From contig CM039463.1 in NCBI GenBank assembly GCA_022414725.1, positions 28,464,569 to 28,528,568 of the forward strand: a stretch of DNA of 64,000 nucleotides, in the 5' to 3' direction. This document shows positions 63,896 through 64,000 of this stretch, in pieces (position 1 is the stretch's first letter; the number at the start of each line of letters is the position of its first letter). Made by a program: the position numbers and the translations under genes. The notes below the pieces were generated by a model that was not told the DNA's origin, did not search any database, and saw nothing but the letters and a program-made list of their open reading frames with translations. The DNA comes from Microglena sp. YARC (taxonomy: Eukaryota; Chlorophyta; Chlorophyceae; Chlamydomonadales; Chlamydomonadaceae).

Positions 63896-64000
63896 GCACG
63901 ACCAGGCTCTGCTGGAGCGCTGCTTTGTCACAGGCAAGCCGTCATTCATCAGGAAGACCGTAAAGAGCCTGGTCCCTACCTGGTCGGGCAACACAAAATG
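63896..64000 (+). CDS. Partial exon at right edge
   Basis: After ACAACCCCACAG the frame starting at the second base reads HDQALLERCFVTGKPSFIRK, then TVKSLVPTWSGNTK, to the window end. It is open with a balanced, protein-like composition. A second frame is also open, so the assignment is modest. No family recognised. Confidence 0.4.

Overview
The window is eukaryotic nuclear DNA. It holds GT-AG introns with consistent exon phases, a non-LTR retrotransposon, short inverted-repeat transposons with 8-bp target duplications, and many micro- and minisatellites. The retrotransposon looks like the dual-endonuclease (Dualen/RandI) type known from Chlamydomonas, and a plant-type CCCTAAA run sits in one intron. 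I infer a repeat-rich green alga, perhaps a prasinophyte; the species is a guess.

Layout. (1) 1-15151 and 16936-20936 are two copies of one duplicated segment carrying a PIF1-like helicase. Copy A is split by an 11.16-kb LINE (3026-14186, minus strand) flanked by a perfect 11-bp target-site duplication. Copy B is intact in length but has two in-frame stops. Minisatellites separate the copies. (2) 21011-22456 is a five-exon gene for a 221-residue protein with three similar helical modules. (3) 22457-27320 holds foldback and hAT-like MITEs, a 127-bp tandem array, a CACCCATTT minisatellite and a 59-residue membrane protein ORF. (4) 27323-49173 is one long plus-strand gene of about ten exons (roughly 1.9-2.0 thousand residues, family not recognised). 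Its introns are largely built from tandem copies of the adjoining exon ends and splice sites. (5) 50884-57174 is a minus-strand gene of at least five exons, also unrecognised, with the same intron behaviour. (6) 57175-64000 holds dispersed repeats, MITEs, one minus-strand S/P-rich exon (61894-62412) and the start of a plus-strand exon at the right edge (63896-64000).

The two most notable points are these. First, the LINE appears to encode an APE endonuclease, reverse transcriptase, RNase H, a CCHC knuckle and a C-terminal restriction-like endonuclease, plus tandem Josephin-like cysteine-protease domains upstream. Second, exon-intron junctions across two or three unrelated genes have been copied repeatedly into their own introns, giving arrays of decoy donors and acceptors. 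All family assignments come from motif reading only; no database search was run.
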